Shown piece by piece: positions 20,988-32,882 of a stretch of 64,000 nucleotides of DNA; position 1 is the stretch's first letter, and every line of letters starts with the position of its first letter. Below the pieces are notes generated by a model. It did no database searches, was not told where the DNA came from, and was given only the letters and a program-made list of their open reading frames with translations. The position numbers and the translations under genes were made by a program. This DNA comes from Nicotiana tabacum (lineage: Eukaryota > Streptophyta > Magnoliopsida > Solanales > Solanaceae), in the NCBI RefSeq assembly GCF_000715075.1, contig NC_134097.1, positions 129,702,997 to 129,766,996 of the forward strand, read 5' to 3'.

Positions 20988-22466
20988 GTTCCTGCTAACA
21001 AAATTATTTTTGTGAGTTAAATTAAACTACAAATAGCCCTTTTGCACAGTCAAATACCCCATTAGGACACAACCTACAACTCTTTGTTGGAATTTGTCTC
21101 CAATGACTGATGGTGTATAATAGAAAAGGTATCCTGGAACTCTCATATGTTTCATAGATGGACTTTTCTTATGAAACAATGCACAAGGAGACTTCCCTGC
21201 AAGTACTAGTGTAGGCATTTTGTTTATCAAGTAGATTGCCAACAACACACATTTATCCCAAAACTTTAATGGAGTATGCCCTTGAAATCTGACTGCTCTA
21301 GCTACCTCTAATATGTGTCTGTATTTTCTTTCTACCACCCCATTCTTTTGGGGGGTGTAGGGGCAGGACCTCTGATGGACTATGCCAAAGCTATTGAACA
21401 TGTTTACACATTCAGAATTAAGGAATTATGTTCCATTATCTGTTCTAATCACTTTAATCTTAGTGTTAAACTGTGTTTTGGGCCATTAGGAGAAAATTTC
21501 TAATAACAATAATTGCATCAGACTTCAGCTTTAACAAATAAATCCATGTTACTCTAGAGTGAACATCTACTATTGTCAAAAAGTATTTATTTCTATCATA
21601 TGGTGCCATTCGAATGGTCCCCATACATCTATGTGGAATAATTCAAACACACTTTCTACTCTACTTCTACTAGTAGGAAAAGGTAGTTTTGGCTGCTCGG
21701 CCAGGGGGAAAACTTCACAAATATTTATTACACTTATATATAGTTCTTCATTGACATTCAACATATGCTTCATAACCTTTGATGATGTGTGACCCATTTT
21801 TCTATGCCAAAGTCGTAAGGTATTTTGATCTAGCTGCACATTCATGGACTGTGGAACTAACTCTTGTCCTTTATTTGAAGTTGCAGTGGTCAGTAGATAG
21901 AGCCCATTAGTTTCTCTATCAATCCCCTTCAGCTTTCTAGTGTAGAGGTCCTGAAGCACACAAAAGTTAAGAAAGAATGCAGCAATACATCTTAGTTTTC
22001 TAGTTAGTTTGGACACAGATAATAGACTGTACTTGAAATCTGGGATATACAATACATTCTTAATCTCTTGCCCTTCTCCTATCTTGTATTTATCAATATG
22101 TGAAATTGTTGCCTTAGCTCCATTAGGTAAGTGCACTGTTTTTCCATTTTGAGATGTTACATTGTATAAATCAGAGAGTGAGCTAAGATTTGAGGTCATG
22201 TGATTGGTCGTACATGTATCTATGATCCATTCATAAGTGCAACCTGCATTGTCTACTAAGTAGACAGTGGAATGAGATATACCTGACATATTAGCTGTAG
22301 TCTCCTGCACTTCTTCTTTGGTGAGCAGCTTCAGAATCTGATTGAGTTGCTCCTCTGTGAAACATAGGCCCATTCCATATCCTGAGGAATTGCCCTTCTC
22401 GGCATGATTGAGCATGTTAGATACATTCTTGTTGCCCTGCATTTGTGGGTTAGTTTCTCCAATCAC
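20988..22466 (-). pseudogene. Copia protease and integrase of element C
   Basis: Segment 21576-22466: protease core EWIIDTCTTNHM, in which the catalytic D-T-G has become D-T-C (cysteine codon 22212-22214); then the GAG-pre-integrase block LRLWHRKMGHTSSKVMKHML and the integrase start FELFHIDVWGPF. The core is frameshifted between 21402 and 21575. Segment 21027-21401 holds the integrase C-terminal half (YTPQKNGVVERKYRHILEVA, with the catalytic E). Protease and integrase are both inactive here. Confidence 0.85.
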
Positions 22467-23354
22467 TACATAATTAGTTGAACCATATCCTCCCCTCCTT
22501 TTGAATTTGGAATCAGCTGGATATCCTACTATCTTGTATCAGTTCTTCCTAGTGTACCCTTTCATTATACAGAAATCACATTGGAGATTGTAATTCTTCT
22601 TAGGTCGAAACTGACCACCCGCAGTCTTAGTAGACATTAATGCAGTAACTTCATTTCCTTCAGCTAAGTCATAAGGATTGGACATAGCTCTTTGACTCTC
22701 ACGTTCCATTAACATGGAGTATGCCGTATTCACTATAGGTACTGGGATCATCATAAGTATCTGGATACGAGCTTGTTCATATGACTCATTGAGTCCCATC
22801 AGGAACTATAGCAACTTCAAACGCTCCATAAACCACTGCCAGATAGATTTTACACAGTCACACCCCAGAGCTGGGGCCAAACTATCAAACTCTGCCCAGA
22901 GTACTCGCATCTTCGAAAAATATGAAGAAATTGAATTAGTACCTTGGTTACTTGTTGCAATTTCCCTATGAATTTGGAAGATTCTCGAACAATCGATCTT
23001 ATCAAATCGCTCCTTTAGGTCATTCCAAACTTCACTGGCATTTGAGGAATAGACTATGCCACTGAGCAATTCCGGTAAAACACAATTCATGATCCATGAC
23101 AAAACGATTGCGTTGCATCGCTCCCAAAATCTACGAGATTTATACCAAAATTTTCCCTTTTGCATGTACCGTCGATGAACCCTAGCTTATTCCGGCCTAG
23201 GATTTCAATCCTCATCACCCAACTCCATACGGAATAATTTTTTGGTCCTCTTAATTGGAGATATCAACATAGCTCCCGAATTGTCTATTGAATTGAGAAA
23301 TAGTGGGTGATTGTGAATTAATTTCTCCGGCAGTTCATTGTCAACGACCGCCAT
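22467..23354 (-). pseudogene. gag: Copia gag of element C
   Basis: ATG at 23352-23354 opens MAVVDNELPEKLIHNHPLFL, a usual copia gag start; TGA follows after about 50 codons. It continues in 22806-23165 (WERCNAIVLSWIMNCV, ASEVWNDLKERFDKID: UBN2/retrotran-gag type) and 22539-22799. A zinc knuckle remnant (CDFCIMKGYTRKN) keeps the first two cysteines, but its histidine position is tyrosine. Confidence 0.75.
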
Positions 23355-23434
23355 GGCTGAGCTCCATCACAATTCTCCAATGAAGAATTAGCAGGTAGAA
23401 GAGTCACTCTAAACGACCACACTTATGGTTGATT

Positions 23435-23446
23435 GCTCTGATACCA
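23435..23446 (-). promoter_or_regulatory. Primer-binding site of element C (initiator tRNA-Met type)
   Basis: On the minus strand TGGTATCAGAGC follows directly after the LTR end CTTGACA. It is the standard copia PBS. Confidence 0.9.
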
Positions 23447-23680
23447 TGTCAAGTTCATCAGAGAGAATCGATCATGAAGGTTTTGAGCTAAGAGCTTCTT
23501 CTTTCTTACTGAAGAGAAAAAATGAATTACAGTGTGTATATCAACTCCTACTTTACTGTTATATAGCTAACTAACCGACTAACCACTAAGTAGTTACTAA
23601 CTTCTAATTATTACACATACACTTATTACTTTAAATTAACTATACACTACTACCCTACTTTACTCTTGCTACTCTCAACA
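23447..23680 (-). mobile_element. 5' LTR of element C (234 bp)
   Basis: On the minus strand it runs from TGTTGAGAGTAGC to CTTGACA, with TG...CA ends, directly before the PBS. The 5 bp beyond (TTATA, 23681-23685) are the likely target duplication; its partner is off the window. Confidence 0.85.
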
Positions 23681-25428
23681 TTATAAATGATTTAATATAG
23701 AAAAGACGCTCTATATATTTTTCTAGCAGATTTGTAAAATAAGTTAAGCGTACATGACATAACAGGCCGCCATGATATAGATTATAGAACCTAAGCTTTG
23801 AAACTTAAAAGTGGAACTCTATATTTGCATTATAATTTATATGGATCATCCAAAATATTTTCATGGGAAAACTTTGACCTATGCTCATAAACATATATTA
23901 ATTAAACTTACGGGTTATAATTGCTTATAGAGTTGTTTCCACGATTCTTTTTTACATACATATAGGGGAATGGAAATAGTGTTTCAATTTTAAAAATCTT
24001 TCAGACTTTTTCTTTGTGATATCCGACTTATGGCGCTGACTTTATAGAGAGGGTGATGAGAATTTTAGAACTATAGAAGAAAATGAAAGGATCTAGTGGA
24101 CTTACCATATCTTTTAAATTGGTTTTTTTTTTTTTTTGCCAATATTTGATTTTGAGATAGATGGAAAGTGTTCAAAATGATGTTGTCACTTCCTAGGAAA
24201 TTTCTTTAGGCATATTTTAGCCTCGGCTAAAGCAAGTAAAATATTTTAATTTATTGATCATTTTGATTTTGATTTTGGTTCTCTTAGGCTAGGCAGTTTA
24301 GTTGGGTAAAGTAATCGAATTGCGCTGCTTGATGCTTCGGTCGAAAGTAGCCATAAATGGTGCGACTGAATATGAATGAACAATATCCTGTCACCATAAT
24401 TTTAAATGATCATGTTGGACCCTGAAACCATCACAAGTACGATGCCAATATATATATATGTGATTGAAAATGAACTAGTACATATTTTGTGGAGTTTAGG
24501 GATATCAAATGGGCGGGTTATGCTAATTTTGAACAAGTCAAAATAGATTAAGTCAATATATGGGTCATTAACCCATCCAAAAGTTACTTAAGCTATGATA
24601 GACTGGTTAAAGATGAGCTAAAATTTGGGTCATACCTCAACTTATCCAACTCTTACCCAGCTTTAATGAATTTGTGTACTTTTCTTATATATTATTAATT
24701 AACAAATAAGATATATTTTTTGTTATAGGCATAAATACCATTTTAAAGATATTTTAGCAAAGTTACTCATAGATAATTTGGATTAAAAATCAACCTAACT
24801 TTAAATGGACTAAGTTTAACAAATAGGTGGGTCAATGACCAACCCAACCTTGGGCAGGTTGAATGGATTTGGACTCAAATTGCCACCCCAAATGCGATCA
24901 GCTTTAGTGATATATTACTTACATTCCATTGGCACGTTCTCTTCACCAAAAAATGAAATTATGAAAATATACTTCTCCTTAGAAACATCACTCGAGAATG
25001 CATGGGATCTGCACAGTATCTTTGGAAGTAAATTCTCATTCCTGTATTGCTTAACTATCTTTAATTTTTATTCGATCAATCCACATTCTCTAAATTGAAT
25101 GCCAAAAAGGTTCACTCCTCCTTTAGCATGTAAAATGCAATCTGTTTCCAGCTATGTTTACCTGCACTCCTAAACGACCATACGAGGAAGAAAGATTAAG
25201 TGCGCATTATCCATTGACTACATATATTGAAGTGTCATTCTATGCACAAGAAACCTTCCAATATCTAATGGTTTAGCGTTCACTAGCTACATAGAACTTC
25301 ACTACTCTAATATTGAAACGAAAAGGTAATACTAAAAAGAACAGATACTGAGAAAAAGAATAGGCAAACCCCTAGAAATGGAAAAAAAAAAGGAGAAAGA
25401 AGCAATGTACAGAACATCCGGAGGCATG
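23681..25428. other. Intergenic AT-rich DNA, with a MITE-like repeat
   Basis: Between the copia LTR and the DUF707 gene I see no coding signal. 24500-24890 looks like a fold-back repeat: left end GGATATCAAATGGGCGGG, right end CTCAAATTGCCACCCC, with internal alternating 'gggtcat...aaccca' inverted phrases. I did not find a clear duplication. The DUF707 3'UTR presumably lies in 25100-25428. Confidence 0.4.
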
Positions 25429-28400
25429 TTATACTCGAGTTTTTTCGTGCTGGGCAAAGTACGCTTTATCTGCATTAGCTAACCGGTCTTGGAACATAGC
25501 CCACTCATTTCTACATCTCTCTCTTACCTAGAAAAGAAAAAGCCATTCACTTTTAGCCACTAGTACCTGAGACAAAAGCTTATCATATTTCAAACAAAAT
25601 TGGCGGCAAGGAATGGATATGCTTACCCCTTCCCAGGGAGCTTTGCCATTCTCGGGCTGACCCTGTGATTCCCAAAAAGACAGGAACAGTGTCAAAAAAT
25701 GAAGCAACCAATGCAATTGACAAACTACCAATCTATGTTCCAGATGGAAATTTTAATACACTAACCTGATTTCCCAGAGAAGGAATAACTTGATGCACAA
25801 TCCACTGTGAATCGACCACACCAATTTTTTCATGAGCAGGCTGCACAAACCAAGAGATTAACAATAAGATTATACCAAAGGGTCCCTATTGAATCAGAAA
25901 AATATCCTAAAAGAGTGAAGAGGATTATTATTTTTAATGTCTCGGTGATATCTATGTTCTCTGGGTGCAGCGTTCTTTCTTTTACAATTTTACCATAGGG
26001 TGCAGTCTTCCGCCACCATTCTTGCATAAGAATGTATCAAGGAGAACTACTAACCTCTACGCATCTTCTTAGTGCAAAATCCAATCCCCATCCATGCACC
26101 AAATCATTCTACAACCAAACATCAAATTAGTGTAATAGTATAGGCAATTGAAGAGTTCACTCGCGACCAGAGCAAACATGTACTTGAATATATTGCACCA
26201 CACAAAAATGGACATTGTGACGAGATGCAAGTGATACCAAGTGTAAGAACTACCTGAATCAAATGCCAAACACATCGCCAAGCTTCTCGAGAGAATACAG
26301 GAGCCATTATTTCCACAAAACTGTATTAAAAAAGACGGACCAAGACAATAATTATAAGTTTCAGGCTAATGATAAAGGCATCGGATTATTCTATTGCTGA
26401 CACTTGTTTGTTGACGAGTCTTATGTAATCAATTTACCAAAGGTGAAATGCTACATGCAACTCAATTAGAACGTGCCAGTCATATTTGAATGCTAAGCCA
26501 ACAGAATTAGGTTTGCCTAGTCAATCGAAAACACGCAAAAAATAAGAAGTACAACCAATGGCATACCTCATAAAGAACAAGTTCTCTCCCCTCTCTATAG
26601 TAATCGATAAAGTAAAAATAATTTCTGCAGTCTTATGATAAGAAAAGCTAGTCCAATAATAACCAATTTTGTAAATATCTCAGCCACCTGCCCCTCCATC
26701 CCACCCCCACCCCCAACAAGAAAAAGAATGACAAAAATGGTATTCTAGCGGATTAAATAACCAACACAAGACTAGATAGGTCAGTCAGCACTAATAGATC
26801 TATTCTTGCTTGATGAAGCACAAAGTTGCAATGGGATATCATCGCCATCAGGAGATAACATATCCTAACCATGCTGAATTGCTCAGTAGTGCTTTGCCAC
26901 TACCCTAGCTGGCAGAAACAACTTAATGGTAGAGCATAGACTTGTCAAGACTGAGTTTGAGGATTCAAGTCCCTCCTTTCGCTCCTGGCTTACTCTATGG
27001 TCAAATAAGTCAGTGTGATCCAGGCAATTAAATTTGTAGGTTCACTCTAGTTGAAGGTGCATTAAATGAGTTCCACTTTGATGATGTTGCTAAGAAAAGC
27101 TGGACCAAAAAGAAGCTCTGAGATATGTGCTAAGTAATACAAATGATGGAAGTATAAAAAAGCACACGTTGTCACGTCTCTTTTAGTCTTAAGTTACGTA
27201 CTATCTCAAAAAAAAAGGATCATATAGGTTTAATCTGAGTTTAATCATGGTGAGTAAGCTCTAATTTTCATCAACATTGCCGAACAAATAATTTATTTTA
27301 GTATGTGCATGTTTACACAAAATAGATTGCATGCAAAGGAAACAAGAAGTTAGTGTAATTGAGAGGATTCGTTACTCCAAACAAGGGAAGCCAAGCTAAT
27401 ACTTTTTTTTTATAACCGTGGTGTTCGGGCCAGCTTGCACGCAACTCGACTAATTCTACGGGATACCTGCCACCTCCCACCAGCAACAGGTACCACTTAC
27501 CAGGTAACTCTATCCACCAAGGTTTGGATAGATGAGAAGCAATCACCTAGTATTTTTTTCCTCCGCTGGGATCTGAACCTGAGAACCTCATGGTTCTCAC
27601 CCACTTCATTGACCACTAGGCCACACCCTTGGGTGCCCAAGCTAATACTTCTATGTGCACACAAATAAGGGGTAGATTGGTGCAATTGTACCCAGCTGTT
27701 TGCATATGTTAGAAAGAGAGAGAGAAAGAGTATACGCTGCACAAGGAGGCAAATGTGGATCACTGCACCAGCCTGGTTTCTCTTCTGTATCCCTGTTTAC
27801 CCCGAATACAAGTTAACTTTTAGAGTGATATCCAAATTCAGGGGAAAAGGGGTTGTTCAACACAATGAACATACTTGTGAACTTCTCTGTCACCCCTCCT
27901 CTTAGTCATCTGCCATGTGAGTCCATTGTTGGGTTCAAGACCAGGCTGAGAGATGTCAAGACCATGTTTCTTAACTAGTTGAATGTATCTGCCATATTCA
28001 GGTGATAAAATTTACATGAAAGGAGATTATAGAGACACCACCAAATATTTTTTCCTGATTTAAAAAGAATGAGAAATCATGTGACAAAAACCATGGAAAG
28101 ACACCTACTTCTCTGCATTGAAGTGCTCAACTCCAAGATCCTCATCCCATATAAATATGTAATCATAGGCAGCTACAACATCTGGATTCAAAAACCTCTT
28201 TGCATACCACCTGTTATAAGAAACCAATAACAAACTGTGAATTGAAAAGGATTAGAATTAACCTATATACATTTTAAGTGTAAAGTATTTTCACACTATC
28301 AGTGTTTTTTAACTTGTTGTAACATGTAATATGTCTTATTTTTTAGGCTGCAAATCCTTTTATGGAAGGTTACATATAGTAATTTTTGGTGACCTGATAG

Positions 28401-30749
28401 TGAAAATTCTTTCACACTGTCACTGTATAAAAGTTAAACTCAAAAGGATTAGTTATTGTATGCAAACAGCAACATTTTCTTCATTCTTTGTCCTATACAT
28501 GGAGCCAAACACGCTAGTAAAAAGAGACTTCCTGAATTGGTAAGAGCTCACACTCGCACATTATTGTTGAAATGTTGGATCAAATACAGAAGGTAATAAC
28601 TAAACTCAAAGCCTTACCATTTTGTCTGCTTCCTAACACTGATGTGAACTGCACGCTTGGACCATTCAAATTGATCCCACTCACTCGTTCGACCATCATA
28701 ATGGAAAAGCAAAATTTGAAAATCCTCTGAAAACTAATCCACGTATAAAATATAAGACTCAGTATATGGACTACAACGTCAACTGTCAAGAGAAACGATG
28801 AAAAAATGCTAGTGCCCTATAAAATCAATAATATCATATTCAGTAGAATTGCTTCATTTCTATAACCTTTTTGACTGCTGCATCAATGTTGTTCTTTTGA
28901 TCCAAACCAACTGTAAATGTAACCAAGTACTTGGGCTTCTTTGTCAGATCCTGAAAACACCACAATTTTGTAACATGGCTATGCCAAAACAAAGCACCAA
29001 CCAAAAAGAATACAAACTTATAAATTGTACGCAGTGCACAAAATCCCTTTCTCAGCCTACATTATTGTCCAATGACCAATCTGTTAATGATTGGCAAGAA
29101 ACTGACAGAAGTTCCACTAATCTATGCCAATGTTTCGACACCAAGACATTTAAGATCAGAACAGGCCATCGTACATAAACAATTAAAAAGTTGAATGCAG
29201 TTCCAAAATGCAATTGTAATCCTCATGTTAGGTATACAATTGCTCTTTTTTTAAAGAGCACAAATAAGAAACTAAAGCTGACCCTGAAGCACCATTAACA
29301 ACATTAAAGTATCTAGTATGAAGTTCGTGCCACAATGATATCATTACTAGAACAGCTCATGAAGGGCAAGACAATTGCAGAGAGTCTTTCACTCTTTCTT
29401 TTAACAAGAGACAGTTAAAGGTTATATAATCTATACAATTAGCACATTCTTATCTTTTTTTGTTAAATCAGGCTTAAACAATATCACTAGACATATTTGC
29501 TTCATACCTCACTTGGTTCACCCCACAACCTTCGTAAATAAAAATCTGATTCTGAGACCACAATCCCTGGTGGCAATGACTCTGCACCACGAGGATTAGT
29601 CGGGACATATATCTGCAAAAGGAAAGCAACCCATCAATATTTCAGAACAAATGTCTAGGTGCTCTGGATTCTAAATCTACCACGGCAGTCATTTCTAACT
29701 ATCCTACACCACTTCCCAATGAAAAATGATCATGTCTTATGCATTTACCACTATCTTCAAGTCTTTTATTTTGGGATAATTAGATAGTCTAGAAACATCA
29801 AATTCATCCACATCTGTATGCAATTCTATAAAGTTCTGGCTCGGATTAGACCAAATTTCATAAACCCAGACAATTATTTCCCCGACTTCTTGTGAACCAA
29901 GAGAATATGTATTTCCAACTTTTAGCATTTAATACTTATCAAATAACAGGAATGGAATGACAAAAGCAAACGAAGATGCAGGAAATTAAATGCAACAGGG
30001 ACAAGGGCCTTTAGTTTCATAGTGACTGTTTCTCCAACTTAGTGCTACCAATATAGTTAAAAGAATAAATAGAATGATCAGGGGATTTAAGGCATTTGCT
30101 TTAACTTTTATTGGTGTCAGTGGCTAAAACAACTGTACATGCCACAACACAACTCAGAAGCTAAAAAGTACCCCTCCCACCCAACCCAACCACAACATGG
30201 AGTTAAATGCTGTTTCCTCCCACATGGACTCCCTAAAGCTTTTTCAACGTACAAAATATATTCTGTTTTACTTACAAATGATATAGCATCAATCGACAAT
30301 GAAATAAATACCTTTGGTGTCAAAGGAGTACTACCAGAACCAAGATTCTCCGGGAAACTACGCTCAGTATTACGCGTATGATCATCATTGAAAGCATAAT
30401 CGAGAGTTGACATAAGGCTTGAAGGTAAATTAATCTGCAAACGACCACAAGATTGTGATGAATGAGAAACCAGAAGTCGTTTTGTAACAGAAGAACCACA
30501 TTGAGCTAACATACCTTTGTTAGAGAAACAGATGGAAAAGAAATCCCGACAAAGTATCCAAACACCATTCCCATGATAGTGGTTATAACAAGTCTGGCAC
30601 TATCATTCGATCTTTTGAAAGCCCCACTGTATCAATAAGCAGAAGAGAAAGGTGATATAAGCTAAATCCGTTAACCATAAGCTTAATGTTGAAATTAATT
30701 ACAGAGACATGCAAATATTGTCTACGAACTTGCGGTATGGGGTTCCCAT
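25429..30749 (-). CDS. DUF707 family protein (387 aa, 14 coding exons)
   Basis: Exons (transcript order): 30749-30730, 30626-30515, 30434-30312, 29612-29508, 28950-28867, 28733-28618, 28210-28109, 27988-27875, 27792-27736, 26320-26254, 26108-26055, 25840-25766, 25662-25627, 25527-25429. All junctions are GT-AG and the sum, 1164 nt, stays in frame to TAA. One predicted membrane anchor at residues ~18-38 suggests a type II membrane protein. The DUF707 domain follows from ~95 to ~380 (landmarks KYLVTFTVG, FHYDGRTSEWDQFEWSKRAV, WWYAKRF, YDYIFIWDEDLGVEHF at ~202-217, SQPGLEP, VEIMAPVFSREAWRCVWHLI, GVVDSQWIVHQVIPSLGNQ). The family is often labelled lysine-ketoglutarate reductase trans-splicing related; its biochemical role is not established. 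The IWDED block suggests a glycosyltransferase-like fold (inference). No stop or frameshift: an intact gene. Confidence 0.93.
26912..27150 (+). mobile_element. Possible tRNA-derived SINE remnant in a DUF707 intron
   Basis: AATGGTAGAGC resembles a tRNA D-arm/box A, and 40 nt later GGATTCAAGTCCC resembles a T-arm/box B, with tRNA-like spacing. No target duplication was found. Weak. Confidence 0.3.
27405..27636 (-). mobile_element. tRNA-derived SINE in a DUF707 intron, perfect 14-bp duplication
   Basis: On the minus strand it starts GCACCCAAGGGTGTGGCCTA (27617-27636), with box A GTGGCCTAGTGG and box B GGTTCAGATCC. It continues with the Solanaceae SINE body (GGTGGGAGGTGGCAGGTATC) and ends in an A-run (Ts at 27405-27411). 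CCAAGCTAATACTT flanks it on both sides (27391-27404 and 27637-27650). It lies between coding exons 27736-27792 and 26254-26320. The SolS/TS-type assignment is from memory of the body sequence. Confidence 0.85.
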
Positions 30750-30862
30750 TTTGACAAAAGTTGCTCAACTCAAAGGTCACGCACTAAGCAGAAACCAATT
30801 CCTTAAGCAACCTCAGAAACACATATAGCATCCTCCAGCTCCAGAAAGCAAACTTCACATGC
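30750..30862 (-). other. 5'UTR part of DUF707 exon 2, with upstream ORFs
   Basis: The acceptor ACTTTCAG just above 30862 opens an exon whose first ~113 nt precede the main ATG (30747-30749). It contains at least three ATGs, each with a short frame closing before the main start; the longest is 15 codons and starts in GGATGCTATATG. Exon assignment is inferred from the splice sites. Confidence 0.5.
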
Positions 30863-31832
30863 CTGAAAGTGTAAATCCTATTAGTCAGTATTCACAGGGG
30901 AATAAGTTACACATCACCATCACCCAAGAAAAAGAAAGTCACACTCTATACCTCCAATATTTCACCTAATTATTTAACCTGACACTGTGATCAACTGTCA
31001 GTAATTTCTTGGCAAGATGTTTTATTCCAAATTGCATTATCTGATAGCACATATGAACCACAATTATACAGCAAACGTGACAAACTTTTCAGACAACTAT
31101 TCTCCCAAAAACTCAATGTCTCAATTCAATTTACTAGCAAGATAAAAGTTTTACAATTAAGACATGCTTCCTTTAAAAGCAACTTAAGTTTCTCCTGAAA
31201 CTTCAAACGGCGTAAAGTCAAAAACCTCTATGAACCAAGTATACAACAACCACAAGTATTACTACGCCTCAGTCCCAAACAAGGTAGGGGCAGCAATATG
31301 AATCATCACTGACCAGGTTACTCCATTTAAATTATTCTCATACTGATGTTATGCAAATAAAATAAAAAGTATGAGAAGTTCTGTATATTTTCTACGAACC
31401 AAGTAAATATTGCAACTTAAAGTTACAATTTTTATAATAACATTAAAAATGGGGCTAAAAGATCTTGCTTCAATTACTGATCCCGGCCATACACATCCAC
31501 TCTAGCATCAAAACTAACGATTTTTTATTTCTTTAAAAAAAAAAAAGCTCTTCACTCTCCTACAAATATTACAATGAGTTGATTCGAAATTAGAGTAAAC
31601 TAGCAATAATGCTGATCATATTCAATGCAAGAATTCATTTTGAAATAGAAAATCTTCCAAATATAAATAAAGTTTTTAACTAAGCCCAAAAAACCCTAAA
31701 ATTTCACTAAATTCCATTACTACGATCTGTCATTTGAAAAATATTCAAAAAAAATTCGAATTAACTGTTAAACATAAAAGATTGAATCGTAAATGAGAAA
31801 GCATATAAAACTAGGGTTTGAGAGAGTCTTAC

Positions 31833-31940
31833 AGGTTGCGCCGATGATAAAGAGAGATCTTCCTGAGAGATCGGTTATGAAGGTTTTCGATTTATTGGGA
31901 GGGGAGGTGTATTTCTTGAATTTTTTGAATTTGTGAAACT
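31833..31940 (-). other. Putative first (non-coding) exon and promoter of the DUF707 gene
   Basis: A donor (CAACCT|GTAAGA) at 31833/31832 follows a pyrimidine-rich stretch without ATG. An A/T-rich TATA-like run (about 31968-31985, ATATATATTAATAAAA on the minus strand) lies about 30 nt upstream of the suggested start. The transcription start is estimated, not seen. Confidence 0.4.
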
Positions 31941-32235
31941 GAAAATTGTCTTTTGCTTTTATTTTATTTTTATTAATATATATATTGCTTTTTATAATAA
32001 AAACAACTTATACATGTTCATTTGCGCCATAAAAAGAATTACTAAAAAAATATTTCAATAAGAAGAATCAAGTTCGAATCCTGAGTAAAAATTTATTTCT
32101 TCATTCCTAACATAAGATTTATAGTGTGAATTCGAATTCAATCAAACGCGAGTACTAAACATTGGACGGAAACTAAGACATTCAAATTTATTTATTTTAT
32201 AGATTAATATAAGAAGAATAAAAAGATCTAATAAG

Positions 32236-32412
32236 CAGGGTCGGATCTAGGGCATAATATATGGGTTCCCGAGAACCTAGTAGCTTTTGCGTAGATTCTA
32301 TATTTTTGTTAAATTTTTTATTAAATATCTATTTGTGAACTCAGTTATTATTGTATATTAATTTGAGATTGCGACAGGAACTCATAAACCTAAAATCCTG
32401 GATCCGTCTCTG
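32236..32412. mobile_element. hAT-type MITE (177 bp)
   Basis: Ends CAGGGTCGGATCTAGG and, inverted, CAGAGACGGATCCAGG form terminal inverted repeats. They are flanked by the perfect 8-bp direct repeat CTAATAAG (32228-32235 and 32413-32420). An 8-bp duplication and CAG-type ends are hAT features. No coding capacity. Diverged relatives are at about 55293-55487 and 57250-57400. Confidence 0.85.
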
Positions 32413-32852
32413 CTAATAAGACAAAGAGTTTATTATCTTGCAATAATAATTTGTATTTATACCTACTTTGCAGCATTTGGTTACCAAACCATGCTTATAA
32501 GCTTATCTTTTGTCCTCTTACTTTGTTTTTAGTTGTTAGAACTTAAGAGTACTAATTTGTTATCCGTTCAACGTGTCTTGATTTAGTGTAAAAGCTGAAA
32601 AAGTTTCGTATAAATTAAACACTGAACTAGAACCGGCCAACAACTATTATAAAATATATTATTAATTATAAAAAACTTAACTCAAAATCAATAAATTAAT
32701 CACATGAGATGGATGGTTTAAACTTATGTCCCAATCTTTTGCCTTTCAAAACCATTTTACAGCAATCTCCATCATACGGACAAGGACGAGTTAATATATA
32801 TGTGCTATTCACATTATTAATGAACAACTCACGACAATATTATTAGATGAAA

Positions 32853-32882
32853 TTAGTATTCGTACCCGTGCGATGCGCGGAT
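32853..32882 (-). mobile_element. Helitron-like 3' terminus
   Basis: On the minus strand: CCGCGCATCGCACGG (a GC-rich imperfect hairpin), then GTACGAATA, then CTAA followed by T. A short GC hairpin about 10 nt before CTRR at an insertion before T is the established 3' end of plant Helitrons. The body would extend toward higher coordinates; I could not fix its 5' TC end. Confidence 0.5.

Larger units (their letters stand above)
19648..23680 (-). mobile_element. Element C: Ty1/copia retrotransposon, 3' part missing (cut by element A)
   Basis: Minus-strand order: 234-bp LTR, tRNA-Met PBS, gag, zinc knuckle, protease, integrase, RT up to just after the YADD block, where element A begins. The C-terminal RT, RNase H and 3' LTR should lie beyond the 5' end of element A, off the window. 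Several stops and frameshifts make it non-functional. Confidence 0.88.

Noticed and set aside
28275..28450. Possible MITE from repeated TTCACACT(A/G)TCA(G/C)TG phrases in a DUF707 intron
   Set aside because: The phrases are in direct, not inverted, orientation and no duplication was found.
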